Counted from the first letter of the stretch, positions 19,963-27,602 are shown. The stretch is DNA of 64,000 nt from Rhodospirillales bacterium URHD0017 (GCA_900110395.1 FODP01000001.1:62001-126000); one strand, 5' to 3'. Translations and numbers: made by a program. Notes: generated by a model not told the origin, from the sequence alone.

Positions 19963-21306
19963 ATGAAGCACTTCAAGATCGCAGTACTCCGCACCGCTCG
20001 CGACTTCTGCCGCGATCACAGGGGCGCCGCGGCCGTGTTGTTTGCCGCCCTGATCCCGGCCGCGGTCGGCGTCGCCGGCGTGACGGTGGACGTCGGCCGC
20101 GCCATGGTCGCCAAGCGGGCATTGGAGGCGAGTACCCAGGCGGCCGCGCTGGCGGGCGCCTACGCGCTCGCGTCGCCTACGGCGAGCTCGTCCACCGTCT
20201 CAACCGCGATCACGAACTGGAACACGGCAAACCCGCCGTCGAATCTCACCATCACCGGCTCGACGCCGACGCTGTCATGCGTGACGTCGACGTCGAATCT
20301 GCCAGCGTGCAGCGCCACCAGCCCCAACGTCGTCTCGCTCACCCAGACGGCCTCGGTGTCGACCTTCTTCCTGAAGGCGCTCGGACGCAATTCCTTCACT
20401 CTCAGCTCCACGGTGAAGGCCGCGAAGGCCGGCGGCAACGCCCAGTCGCTGAACGTGATGTTCGTGCTCGACGCCACGGGTTCGATGGGCGACACCGACA
20501 GCAACTGCACGGGCGTACCCGGCATCAGCAGTCCGTCGCGGTTCCAGTGCGCGCTGTATTCGATGCAGAGCGTGCTGAAGGTGATGCCGACGTCGCTCGA
20601 CAAGGTCGGCCTGATGATCTTCCCGGGCATGGGGAGCCAGTACAGCCCGACGTCACATCCCTGCTCGACGCAGCCGAGCTCGGTGAAGTGGTACACCACC
20701 AACATCAAGTACCAGATCCACACCGCGCTCGATAACACCTACAACGACGGCGCTGGCTCGCTGGTCACCACCTCGCCGATGGTCCAGGCGATCGGCAACT
20801 ACAAGACGTCGGGTTCGCTGTCGCCGTGCGTGAGCAACCCCGGCGGGCAAGGCAGCTTCGCCGCCGAGGTCATCGCCAAGGCGCAGGCGGCGATGCCGGC
20901 GGTCGTGACAGGCACGCAGAACGTCATCATCTTCCTGAGTGACGGCGGCTTCAATGCCGACTCCAGCAAGTTCGCCACTGGCTATTCAGCCAACGCCACC
21001 AACCAGTGCAAGCAGGCTGTCACGGCCGCGCAAGCCGCGACTGCGGAGGGCACCAAGATCTACTCGGTGGCCTACGGCGCTTCGACGGCGACCAGCGGCT
21101 CCGACAGCTGCAGCACGGAAAGCGGCTACACGCCGAAGTACACTCCGTGCACGGCCATGCAGGCGATCGCCTCCGACACGGGCAAGTTCTATTCGACGAA
21201 CGCGACCTGCAGCATCGCGGGCTCGCCCAATCCCGTGACCAAGCTGCCGGACGTCTTCAAGGCGATCACGACGACGCTGACCAAACCACGTCTCATCACG
21301 AACTAG
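19963..21306 (+). CDS. TadG-like protein with von Willebrand factor A domain
   Basis: A 447-residue protein. The N-terminus contains DHRGAAAVLFAALIPAAVGV, a TadE/G-type hydrophobic segment, followed by a Thr/Ser-rich stalk. A vWA domain begins near residue 162 with VMFVLDATGSMGD, in which D-x-T-x-S replaces the usual D-x-S-x-S of the MIDAS metal site, and continues with VIIFLSDGGFN. Many cysteines in the vWA part suggest disulfides and a periplasmic or extracellular location. AGGAGG precedes ATG 19963. Fusion of a pilin-like N-terminus to vWA is the usual TadG architecture. Confidence 0.87.
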   Translation: MKHFKIAVLRTARDFCRDHRGAAAVLFAALIPAAVGVAGVTVDVGRAMVAKRALEASTQAAALAGAYALASPTASSSTVSTAITNWNTANPPSNLTITGSTPTLSCVTSTSNLPACSATSPNVVSLTQTASVSTFFLKALGRNSFTLSSTVKAAKAGGNAQSLNVMFVLDATGSMGDTDSNCTGVPGISSPSRFQCALYSMQSVLKVMPTSLDKVGLMIFPGMGSQYSPTSHPCSTQPSSVKWYTTNIKYQIHTALDNTYNDGAGSLVTTSPMVQAIGNYKTSGSLSPCVSNPGGQGSFAAEVIAKAQAAMPAVVTGTQNVIIFLSDGGFNADSSKFATGYSANATNQCKQAVTAAQAATAEGTKIYSVAYGASTATSGSDSCSTESGYTPKYTPCTAMQAIASDTGKFYSTNATCSIAGSPNPVTKLPDVFKAITTTLTKPRLITN

Positions 21307-21337
21307 CACGGCCGTCGCCAAGAGATTGCGGTGTTTG

Positions 21338-21365
21338 TTGCGAGTGACCGCAAGATTTTGATACT
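21338..21365 (+). promoter_or_regulatory. Weak promoter candidate before the TPR lipoprotein
   Basis: TTGCGA (21338-21343), 16-nt spacer, GATACT (21360-21365) lie 40 nt upstream of ATG 21406 in a 99-bp gap. The match to the sigma70 consensus is partial. Confidence 0.3.
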
Positions 21366-21405
21366 CTGAGGGCCGGATGCTGCGGCGGGGAGCCCTCAAG
21401 CTGGA

Positions 21406-22215
21406 ATGAAAATGGCGCCGATCTTGATCGCGGGCTTGGCGCTTGCCCTGGCGGCGTGCGGGACCGACCTCGATCCCGCGGCCAAGGGCGACGACTATTC
21501 GGCGTCGGTCAAGCAGGCCGACGAGGCGCGCAAGGTTGGCGATTTCGACTCGGCCATTTCCCTCTACGGACGGGCGCTGCAGGCCAACCCCAACGGCGTC
21601 GAGGCCAAGCTCGGGCTCGGCCAGTCCTACCTGACGCTCGGCCTGCCCGACGAGGCGGCTGCGATGTTCCGCGACGTGCTCGACAAGCGGGCCAACGAGC
21701 AGACGGCGCGGCGCGGGCTTGCCATGGCGATGATCTCGATGGGCCAGGCGCAGCTTGCCGAGCGCCAGCTCGAGGCGGCCATACAGGCCGATCCGCGCGA
21801 CTATCGCACACTCAATGCCTACGGCGTGATGCTCGACATGATGGGCCGGCACGCCGAGGCCCAGGCGCGCTATCGCCAGGGCATCGAACTCGCGCCCGAC
21901 TTCGTGGCGCTGCGCTCCAATTACGGCCTGTCGCTGGCGATCTCCGGCCAGCCGCAGGAGGCGATCAACCAGCTCGTCCCCCTGATCGGCAGCCGCGGCG
22001 CCGACGGTCGCGTGCGTCAGAACCTCGCCTTCGCCTATGCCATGAACGGCGATCTCGAGGCCTCCCTGCAAGTCTCGCGCAAGGACCTCGACGAAGCGAG
22101 CGCCCAGCGCCAGCTGCAGTACTTCATGCAGCTCAGGGCCCTGCCGGTCGAATTGCGCAGCGCCGAGCTCCGGCGCAATCCAAACTTCTTTCCGCAGGCG
22201 GCCGCGAGCGGTTAG
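21406..22215 (+). CDS. TadD-like tetratricopeptide repeat lipoprotein
   Basis: A 269-residue protein with a short signal peptide ending in lipobox LAAC, so it is predicted to be lipid-anchored. Residues 35-230 form about five TPR units (for example AISLYGRALQANPNGVEAKL and AQARYRQGIELAPDFVALRS). TadD lipoproteins of this size close Tad loci and act in pilus assembly or secretin placement. Its place directly after tadG-like supports this. Confidence 0.85.
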   Translation: MKMAPILIAGLALALAACGTDLDPAAKGDDYSASVKQADEARKVGDFDSAISLYGRALQANPNGVEAKLGLGQSYLTLGLPDEAAAMFRDVLDKRANEQTARRGLAMAMISMGQAQLAERQLEAAIQADPRDYRTLNAYGVMLDMMGRHAEAQARYRQGIELAPDFVALRSNYGLSLAISGQPQEAINQLVPLIGSRGADGRVRQNLAFAYAMNGDLEASLQVSRKDLDEASAQRQLQYFMQLRALPVELRSAELRRNPNFFPQAAASG

Positions 22216-22238
22216 AGTACGACGTGGAGGGGGCGACC

Positions 22239-22817
22239 ATGCGCGGACTTCGACACAACGCTGTTGGCTTCCTGGGCGGCCTCGCCGCGGTGACGATGGC
22301 GGCGACGACGGCGCCGGCACAGACACCGCGCAGCAGCGTCGACATGCAGACCAGCCAGCCGGTGCCGCAATTCAAGGATCCCAAGACCGGGCAGATCTGG
22401 ACGCCGCTCAATGTTGGCTTGCAGAGCGGCCCGCCGACGCCGCAGGACCTCGCTTTCGACCCGTTGGGCCAAGCCGTCTATGTCAAGGGCGTGGTGGCGC
22501 AGCGGCCGAGCGTCGTGCCGCTGTCGTCGGTGCCGATCACCGCCGGTCCGACGATGCCGATCGTCAATATCGGCGACGCCACGCTCAGTGCCATTCCCGG
22601 CAAGCGCTGGCAGGTCGTGCTCTATCTGCAGAACAACAGCGCCGGCACCGTGGTGCCGTTGCTCACCTGCCGCTTCACCAACTCGGGCAGGCTCGTCGAG
22701 GAGACCCACGTGCTGGTGCCCGCGGTCGGCGCCGGCCTGCGCGTCGGCATGGTGGTTTACGGCCCCAAGACCGACCTGTTCGTCGACCGCGCCAATTGCG
22801 GCGTGAAGTCGCCTTAG
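22239..22817 (+). CDS. Secreted protein of unknown function (paralogue of the 32601 protein)
   Basis: About 192 residues with an N-terminal signal peptide (cleavage near TAPAQT). No known domain was recognised. It shares an architecture with the protein at 32601-33152: F-K/R-D-x-K-T-G-K/Q-x-W-T-P near the mature N-terminus, AFDP, VVxQRPxxxxMx.VPITAGPTxPIV, L.AIPG.RW.....L.NNS, CxFTN.GR..ET and YGPKTDLFVDR.xC near the C-terminus. Two conserved cysteines could form a disulfide. It follows the TadD-like gene by 23 bp with a strong GGAGG site before ATG 22239, so it may be co-transcribed with the pilus genes. Function unknown; periplasmic location inferred. Confidence 0.8.
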   Translation: MRGLRHNAVGFLGGLAAVTMAATTAPAQTPRSSVDMQTSQPVPQFKDPKTGQIWTPLNVGLQSGPPTPQDLAFDPLGQAVYVKGVVAQRPSVVPLSSVPITAGPTMPIVNIGDATLSAIPGKRWQVVLYLQNNSAGTVVPLLTCRFTNSGRLVEETHVLVPAVGAGLRVGMVVYGPKTDLFVDRANCGVKSP

Positions 22818-22822
22818 CGAGT

Positions 22823-22859
22823 CATGTTCCTCTCCCCCCGCCAGGGGGAGAGGAACATG
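22823..22859. terminator. Long perfect palindrome between convergent genes
   Basis: A 16-bp perfect stem (22823-22838 with 22844-22859) and 5-nt loop fill most of the 56-bp gap between the convergent secreted-protein gene and the SDR gene. It can act as a bidirectional transcription stop. Its core of C-rich and G-rich arms around CGCCA also resembles dispersed extragenic palindromes of GC-rich proteobacteria. Confidence 0.65.
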
Positions 22860-22873
22860 AAGAGAAGCAAAGT

Positions 22874-23638
22874 TTAACCCAGGACCGAATAGCCGCCGTC
22901 GACGGTGATGGCGGCGCCGGTCACGAAGTCCGACGCCGCCGCCGCCAGGAAGACCGCGATGCCGGCGAAGTCCGACGGCTCACCCCAGCGGCCGGCCGGC
23001 GTGCGCTTCAGCACGTTGTCGTGCAGTCCCTGGATCTGCTCGCGGGCGCGGCGGGTCAGGGCGGTGTCGATCCAGCCTGGCAGGATGGCGTTGACCTGGA
23101 TGTTGTCCTTGGCCCACGCGGTCGCCATCGCCTTGGTCATCTGCACCATGCCGCCCTTGCTCGCGGCGTAGGCGGCGGCGAAGGGGGCGCCGAAGATCGA
23201 CATCATCGAGCCGATATTGATGATCTTGCCCACGCCGCCCTTCTTCATCTCGGGATAGGCGGCATGGCTGCACAGGAAGGCGCTGGTGAGGTTGCTGTCC
23301 ATCACCGTGTGCCATTCGGCCAAGGTGTATTGCTCGGGCTGCTTGCGGATCGACATGCCGGCGTTGTTGACCAGAATGTCGAGGCGGCCGTGCGCCTTCA
23401 TGGTCTCGGCGATCAGCGCGCGGCAGGAGTCTTCCTTCAGGACGTCGACCGGGATGGTACTCGCCTTGGCGCCGGCCTCCTGGATCTGCTTGACCGCCGC
23501 GGCATTCTTGGCGGCGTCACGGCCCGCCACGACGATGGTGGCGCCGGCGCGCGCCATGCCGAGCGCCATGCCGAGGCCGATGCCGCCGTTGCCGCCGGTG
23601 ACCACGGCGACGCGGCCGGAAAGATCGAAAAGCTCCAT
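22874..23638 (-). CDS. SDR family NAD(P)-dependent oxidoreductase
   Basis: A 254-residue classical short-chain dehydrogenase. The cofactor motif TGGNGGIG is at residues 14-21, NNAG at 91-94, and the catalytic Ser-Tyr-Lys at S144, Y157 and K161 (YAASK). The Tyr-centred C-terminal part is like 3-ketoacyl-ACP reductase/gluconate dehydrogenase types. Substrate cannot be assigned. The gene stands alone, between two palindrome clusters. Confidence 0.9.
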   Translation of the reverse strand: MELFDLSGRVAVVTGGNGGIGLGMALGMARAGATIVVAGRDAAKNAAAVKQIQEAGAKASTIPVDVLKEDSCRALIAETMKAHGRLDILVNNAGMSIRKQPEQYTLAEWHTVMDSNLTSAFLCSHAAYPEMKKGGVGKIINIGSMMSIFGAPFAAAYAASKGGMVQMTKAMATAWAKDNIQVNAILPGWIDTALTRRAREQIQGLHDNVLKRTPAGRWGEPSDFAGIAVFLAAAASDFVTGAAITVDGGYSVLG

Positions 23639-24001
23639 GTCCAGGTTCCTCCCTCAGGGTCGGTCTGTATAGCGAACCCTCGCAACCTCGAACAACGGCA
23701 CCCGTTATTTGCCTGACATGGTTATTCGGGAGGGACGGCGCGATCGTCCACCCCAAAAGCCGAGTTCGCGGTGCGCCGGCCGGGCTGACCGACGTGTTGC
23801 GAATGAGGGTGGCGGCGGTCGAAAGGCCGCCGCCATTCTCGTTTATGCCGTTTGAAATCCTTCCCAGCGCAGCTTGGGGTGGCACCGTCATACGGCGTCG
23901 GAGGGTCATGAGCATCAGTACCAATTGCTCATGACCCCTCCGCCCGCTACGCGGGCACCTCCCCAGCGAAGACGATGGGGAGGAAAGAATAAAGAATATC
24001 G
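23639..24001. other. 363-bp intergenic region
   Basis: No coding frame was recognised. The SDR promoter must lie in its left part. Three palindromes sit in its right part (23903-23983). Confidence 0.6.
23903..23983. repeat. Three consecutive hairpins, REP-like composite
   Basis: Stem 1 is 12 bp (23903-23914 with 23926-23937). Stem 2 is 6 bp with a 3-nt loop (23942-23947 with 23951-23956, the arms flanking TAC). Stem 3 is 8 bp (23958-23965 with 23976-23983). The stems alternate C-rich and G-rich arms, as in dispersed intergenic palindromes of GC-rich bacteria. Confidence 0.6.
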
Positions 24002-24277
24002 CTACGGCCCCGCCTTGGTCGGTGCGCCGTCCTCCTCGAGCTCTGGCAGGCCGAGCTTCTTCTGGGCCGACTTTACGTCGGCGAACAGGCTGCGCTCACC
24101 TTCGGTCATGCCTTCCTCGGTGGCGACCTGAAGCAGGCGCGCGTCGATCTCCCACTGCTTGAGGATCGCGGCCTTTTCGGTCTTGTCGAGGTCCTTGCAC
24201 GCGACGACGTCGGAAGGATGCTTGAAGACGCTGCTCGGATTGGTCAGGGCCTTCTTCTTGTCTTCGCTGGCAAGCAT
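24002..24277 (-). CDS. Small hypothetical protein, probable general-stress gene
   Basis: About 91 residues, soluble and charged, with no signal peptide: NPSSVFKHPSDVVACKD near the N-terminus, then a helical segment (DKTEKAAILKQWEIDARLL, ATEEGM). I do not recognise a function. GGGAG precedes ATG 24277. A GGAAC-N17-CGTT promoter ends 28 nt upstream; it covers codons of the longer possible frame from 24307, which supports the shorter start. It lies directly downstream of nepR. Confidence 0.75.
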   Translation of the reverse strand: MLASEDKKKALTNPSSVFKHPSDVVACKDLDKTEKAAILKQWEIDARLLQVATEEGMTEGERSLFADVKSAQKKLGLPELEEDGAPTKAGP

Positions 24278-24305
24278 GTCTGTCTCCCTCTGGTGGAGAC
24301 AGAAC

Positions 24306-24331
24306 AACGGCCGGCCACTTGCCGGAGTTCC
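24306..24331 (-). promoter_or_regulatory. EcfG-type promoter for the 24002-24277 gene
   Basis: On the minus strand GGAAC (24331-24327), 17-nt spacer, CGTT (24309-24306). This is an exact match to the consensus of the alphaproteobacterial general stress sigma factor. The -10 is 28 nt before the ATG. Confidence 0.75.
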
Positions 24332-24338
24332 TCTTGCG

Positions 24339-24602
24339 CTACGGCTTCTTGCCGGACTTGCCCGATCCGCCCTTGCCGCCGCCGTCGGTTTGCGCTGCGT
24401 CGTGATCGATCAGATTGAGAAGGTCGTTGGGCAACGGCTCGCCCGCGATCTCGTCGTACATCGCATGCAGCTGCTTCTGCAGCCACATGTCGAAGGGCCG
24501 CTCGGCGGGCATCTTGGCGACCCTCCCAGGTTTTTCATCTCCGGCCTTCACCCCCGCCTTGGACGGCGGGCCGGGCGGGCGCCGCTTGTCGTCAGGGGCC
24601 AT
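24339..24602 (-). CDS. nepR: NepR family anti-sigma factor
   Basis: About 87 residues. The core PFDMWLQKQLHAMYDEIAGE with PLPNDLLNLI (residues 36-66) is the NepR signature of two short helices that hold EcfG inactive until phosphorylated PhyR displaces it. The N-terminal 35 residues are Pro/Lys-rich and the C-terminus ends in a Gly/Lys/Ser tail; both are expected to be disordered. The frame is open to GTG 24698, with ATG 24680 as another possible start. ATG 24602 gives the usual NepR size. The gene follows an ECF sigma factor on the same strand, the classical nepR-ecfG pairing in reverse order. Confidence 0.85.
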   Translation of the reverse strand: MAPDDKRRPPGPPSKAGVKAGDEKPGRVAKMPAERPFDMWLQKQLHAMYDEIAGEPLPNDLLNLIDHDAAQTDGGGKGGSGKSGKKP

Positions 24603-24716
24603 GACGTTCTTTTCGGGGAATGTTGCCCATTCCTCCGGGTCCCGTCTGAGCCATTGATCTCTCCCCCACGAACTATCCATGACTATACTCAACCTCACGC
24701 GAAGTCCGGAAGGGAA

Positions 24717-25298
24717 TTACCGCGGCTGTTCGTGATGCGCCTCGTCGGCGTCGCGATCGGCAGCAGTGTCGGTATCGCGCGCCGGACGCGGCTTGGCCTC
24801 GCCCTCCAGCAGCAGGCGCTCGAGCGTATCGCGCGCGCGGCTGATACGGCTCTTCACCGTGCCGACCGACACGCCGGTATGCTGGGCGATGACCTCGTAG
24901 GGCAGGCCTTCGAGGACCGCCAGCAGCAATGCCTCGCGCTGTGTCGGCGCAAGCTTGGCAAAGGCCGAGACGAACTCGCGCATCACCAGGCCGCTGTCCT
25001 GGTGCGCCGGGTGCGACAGCGATTCGGCGATCGCCGTGTCCACCGGTACGGTCGGACGCTGGCGACGCAGGCCCGAGATGAATTCGTTGCGCTGGATACG
25101 GAACAGCCATGCCGCCAGGTTGGTGCCGGGCTGGAAGCTGTGGCGTCCGGTCAGTGCCTTGATGACAGTGTCGTGGACCAGGTCATCTGCCGCGTCACGA
25201 TCACGCGTCAGCGACAGTGCGTAGATCCGAAGCCGCGGAAGGATGGCCTTCAACTGCTCGTGGAAGTCGCGAATGTCGTTGCTCGTCTCGTTGGACAT
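24717..25298 (-). CDS. ecfG: ECF sigma factor, EcfG-like (first copy)
   Basis: A 193-residue sigma factor with region 2 (residues 14-80: LPRLRIYALSLTRDRDAADDLVHDTVIKAL) and region 4 (about 118-170: LAPTQREALLLAVLEGLPYEVIAQ, then VSVGTVKSRISRARDTL). Its fit with EcfG rests on sequence style and on adjacency to nepR (downstream) and PhyR. ATG 25298 is preferred over an in-frame start 10 codons upstream because GGAGAGG lies just before it. The upstream region carries a GGAAC box on the right strand but no matching CGTT, so autoregulation is not shown. Confidence 0.87.
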   Translation of the reverse strand: MSNETSNDIRDFHEQLKAILPRLRIYALSLTRDRDAADDLVHDTVIKALTGRHSFQPGTNLAAWLFRIQRNEFISGLRRQRPTVPVDTAIAESLSHPAHQDSGLVMREFVSAFAKLAPTQREALLLAVLEGLPYEVIAQHTGVSVGTVKSRISRARDTLERLLLEGEAKPRPARDTDTAADRDADEAHHEQPR

Positions 25299-25400
25299 GA
25301 ACCTCTCCAGCAATTTCTGAACGCACAACTAATGCTGAGTTATCGAAAAGGTTACATGCGGAAGGACGTCGTTCCTCAAGTCATTGAAATTGCTGTATTT

Positions 25401-25868
25401 TCAGCCGAGCTTACCTGACAGCTGCTTGCGCGCGCGCGATACGCGCGCTTTCAGCGTACCGACCGAGCAACCGCACAGCGTGGCCGCCTCTTCGTAGGAA
25501 AAGCCGCCGGCACCGACCAGCACGAGCGCTTCACGCGATTGCGGGCTGAGCTCGAACAGGGCCGACGACAGCTCCTTGAGCGCGAGCGTGGCCTCGGGAT
25601 TGTCGACGGCCGTCAGCATCGGCGCCGTGTCGCTGTCGATCGAGGCGGGACGCCGCCGCTGCGTGCGCAGGTCCGAATAGAAGCGATTGCGCATGATGGT
25701 GAACAGCCAGCCCTTGAGGTTGGTGCCGGGCGCGAACTGGTCCTGCTTGTCGAGCGCCGAGAGGATGGTGTTCTGCACGAGATCGTCGGCGGACTCGCGC
25801 TCACGGCACAGGAAGCGCGAGAACGCACGAAGGTCTGGAAGCAACGCTACGATGTCGTCCCTAATCAT
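25401..25868 (-). CDS. ECF sigma factor, EcfG-like (second copy)
   Basis: A 155-residue sigma factor with region 2 (LPDLRAFSRFLCRERESADD then LVQNTILSALDK) and region 4 (FSYEEAATLCGCSVGTLKARVSRARKQL). It is shorter than the first copy, lacking an extended C-terminal tail. The frame stays open upstream to 26183, but ATG 25868 has GGGAG 11 nt before it and begins at the normal N-terminus of region 2. The 102-bp gap to the first sigma gene suggests separate expression. It is a paralogue of the first copy; division of labour between the two is unknown. Confidence 0.86.
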   Translation of the reverse strand: MIRDDIVALLPDLRAFSRFLCRERESADDLVQNTILSALDKQDQFAPGTNLKGWLFTIMRNRFYSDLRTQRRRPASIDSDTAPMLTAVDNPEATLALKELSSALFELSPQSREALVLVGAGGFSYEEAATLCGCSVGTLKARVSRARKQLSGKLG

Positions 25869-25980
25869 CGAGCGCAGATCTCCCGCGACGACAGTGATTC
25901 CTCGATCGGTCGCCCCTATGTGGGCAATCGCCCGCCGCCACGCAAAGGAAATTTGCCCACGGTCCCGCGCCGGACAACGG

Positions 25981-26005
25981 GCAACCACACCAGCATTGCC
26001 ACGTT
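25981..26005 (+). promoter_or_regulatory. EcfG-like promoter of the csbD-like gene (GCAAC variant)
   Basis: GCAAC (25981-25985), 16-nt spacer, CGTT (26002-26005), 50 nt before ATG 26056. It differs from the EcfG -35 consensus GGAAC at one base. Confidence 0.55.
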
Positions 26006-26055
26006 GTGCGGGCATCGCGCAAAGCGCGAAAATCCCCCCATCGAAGGAGAGGCAA

Positions 26056-26253
26056 ATGAATTGGGATCGCGTTGAAGGCAACTGGAAGCAGCTCACCGGC
26101 AAGGTCAAGGAGCAGTGGGGCAAGCTCACTGAGGACGACATTACCGTCATCAACGGCAAGCAGGACCAGCTCGTCGGCCGCATCCAGGAGCGCTACGGCA
26201 TCGCCAAGGATGAGGCAGAGCGCCAGGTCGATAGTTGGATCAACCGCATGTAG
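26056..26253 (+). CDS. CsbD family stress protein
   Basis: A 65-residue protein matching the CsbD family over its whole length: MNWDRVEGNWKQLTGKVKEQ, WGKLTEDD, GRIQERYGIAKDEAERQV. CsbD-like proteins are abundant small general-stress proteins whose molecular role is unknown. Start ATG 26056 follows GAAGGAGAGG. The frame is open upstream but coincides with the divergent sigma-factor gene. The upstream EcfG-like promoter fits stress control. Confidence 0.92.
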   Translation: MNWDRVEGNWKQLTGKVKEQWGKLTEDDITVINGKQDQLVGRIQERYGIAKDEAERQVDSWINRM

Positions 26254-26277
26254 CCATCCACAGGTAGCGGTCCAGGG

Positions 26278-26302
26278 GGAACCTTGGGCCGCATCCTGCG
26301 TT
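26278..26302 (+). promoter_or_regulatory. EcfG-type promoter for the small hydrophobic protein and glycine-zipper operon
   Basis: GGAAC (26278-26282), 16-nt spacer, CGTT (26299-26302), exact consensus, 28 nt before ATG 26331. Confidence 0.8.
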
Positions 26303-26330
26303 GTAACCGCGAAATTCACGGAGGTTAGCC

Positions 26331-26414
26331 ATGGGACGCGCAGCAGTGCTGTGGCTCCTGGGAGTGCCGATCCCGGTGCTTCTGCTGATGTGGATCCTGG
26401 GCTGGCTGCACTGA
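26331..26414 (+). CDS. 27-residue hydrophobic membrane peptide
   Basis: The frame from ATG 26331 to TGA 26414 encodes MGRAAVLWLLGVPIPVLLLM plus WILGWLH, a single transmembrane helix with a short basic N-terminus. GGAGG lies 6 nt before the ATG and a consensus EcfG promoter 28 nt upstream. Peptides of the pattern MGRxxLLWLxGxPxPxxxL are common in alphaproteobacteria, to my knowledge without a known function. It is probably co-transcribed with the glycine-zipper gene 40 bp downstream. Confidence 0.75.
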   Translation: MGRAAVLWLLGVPIPVLLLMWILGWLH

Positions 26415-26454
26415 CGGCGCCAACTGACCCACGAAGCAAAAAAGGAGAGGGAGC

Positions 26455-26676
26455 ATGGCTTTTCACGTCTTGAAGCTGAGTGCGGCGATCGCAGCCGTTG
26501 GTTTGCTGACTGCCGCTTGCGGTGAACGGCCAGTCGACCGCGCGCTCACGGGCGGCGCGATCGGTGCTGCTTCCGGTGCGGTGGTCGGCTCGACGGTCGG
26601 TAACCCGGTGGCGGGCGCCGTCGTCGGTGGCGCGGCGGGCGCCACGATCGGTGCGGTGACGGCGCCGGAGCGTTAG
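26455..26676 (+). CDS. Glycine-zipper lipoprotein
   Basis: A 73-residue protein with a signal peptide and lipobox LTAAC, then DRALTGGAIGAASGAVVGST and further repeats of G-x3-G spacing to the C-terminus. This is the glycine-zipper pattern of small envelope lipoproteins (Rick_17kDa/osmotically induced type) that insert into or pack against membranes. AGGAGAGGGAGC precedes the ATG. It is likely in the same EcfG-driven transcript as the 27-residue peptide. Confidence 0.82.
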   Translation: MAFHVLKLSAAIAAVGLLTAACGERPVDRALTGGAIGAASGAVVGSTVGNPVAGAVVGGAAGATIGAVTAPER

Positions 26677-26748
26677 ACTGAGATACGTCACCGTCCGTGC
26701 AGGCTTGAAGGTTGGTCCTGCGCGACGGTCGGCGTAAGGTATACTGCA

Positions 26749-26779
26749 ACGGCCGGCCCGGTCGCGACCGGCCGGCCGT
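26749..26779. other. Large GC-rich palindrome upstream of phyR
   Basis: A 12-bp self-complementary core (26759-26770) is extended by 9-bp arms (26749-26757 with 26771-26779), leaving one bulged C at 26758. There is no U-tract. It may be the terminator of the upstream operon or an element in the phyR leader. A TATACT hexamer (26740-26745) lies immediately before it. Confidence 0.5.
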
Positions 26780-26810
26780 CGCTCGTGATCGCTAAACGAG
26801 GGAGAGAACC

Positions 26811-27602
26811 GTGGCAGACGCCACCAACAAGATGTCCGAGGCGATCAGCAGGGCGCTGCCCTTCCTGAGGCGCTACGCCCGAGCCGTCACCGGTTCGCAG
26901 AAACGCGGCGATGAGTGGGTGCGTCTGTGCGCCGAGGTCGCCATGCAGCAGCCCGACCTCGTCGCCAAGACGGAAGACACCAAGCTCGGCGTCTTCACGC
27001 TGTTCCACCGCCTGCAGCAGCCGTTCGGCGGGCTGGAGCCCGCGGGCAGCGAGAACAGCGTGAGCGGCCGGCTGAAGGAATCGCTCACCGACATGGCGCC
27101 GCTGCAGCGACAGGTGCTGCTGCTCACCGTGCTCGAGGGCTTCACCGTGGCCGACGCGGCCAAGATCCTCGGCATCGAGACCGAAGCGGCCGAACGCAGC
27201 CTCGACGAGGCGCGGCGCGAGCTGCAGCGCGTCGCGGCGGTGCGCGTGCTGGTCATCGAGGACGAGGCGGTGATCGCGCTCGACGTCGCCGACATCGTGC
27301 GCAACGCTGGCCACCAGGTGGTCGGCATCGCCGCCACCGAGAAGACGGCCGTCGAGCTCGCCAAGCAGCATTCGCCGCATCTCGTGCTGGCCGACATCCA
27401 GTTGCGCGGCGGCGACAGCGGCATCGCGGCGGTCAATCAGATCATGCGCTCGATGAGCGTGCCGGTGATCTTCGTTACCGGCTATCCGGAGAGGCTGCTG
27501 ACGGGCAAGCAAGTCGAGCCCGCCTTCGTCATCTCCAAGCCGTTCGATCCCGATCTTCTCCGCGCGGCGATCGCCCAGGCGCTCGATACCGTTGCGATCT
27601 GA
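26811..27602 (+). CDS. phyR: PhyR, anti-anti-sigma response regulator of the general stress response
   Basis: A 263-residue protein with an N-terminal sigma-factor-like domain (residues 5-140: ALPFLRRYARAVTGSQKRGD, LKESLTDMAPLQRQVLLLTV, VADAAKILGIETEAAERSLD) that mimics EcfG, and a C-terminal receiver (about 144-262) with acidic pocket EDE, phospho-acceptor D in VLADIQLRGGDSG, FVTGYPE and KPF. In alphaproteobacteria phosphorylated PhyR binds NepR and frees EcfG. The start is GTG 26811 after GGGAGAGAACC. Next gene is a HisKA_2 kinase 16 bp downstream, probably its kinase. Confidence 0.96.
   Translation: MADATNKMSEAISRALPFLRRYARAVTGSQKRGDEWVRLCAEVAMQQPDLVAKTEDTKLGVFTLFHRLQQPFGGLEPAGSENSVSGRLKESLTDMAPLQRQVLLLTVLEGFTVADAAKILGIETEAAERSLDEARRELQRVAAVRVLVIEDEAVIALDVADIVRNAGHQVVGIAATEKTAVELAKQHSPHLVLADIQLRGGDSGIAAVNQIMRSMSVPVIFVTGYPERLLTGKQVEPAFVISKPFDPDLLRAAIAQALDTVAI

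Noticed and set aside
25351..25375. GGAAC on the minus strand upstream of the first ECF sigma gene as an autoregulatory promoter
   Set aside because: The sequence at 16-17 nt is TAAC or AACC, not CGTT. Only the -35 half matches, and it is part of a near-palindrome (25360-25375).
26746..26770. GCAAC upstream of phyR as an EcfG-like promoter
   Set aside because: The sequence at 16-17 nt is ACCG or CCGG; the box is part of the large palindrome.
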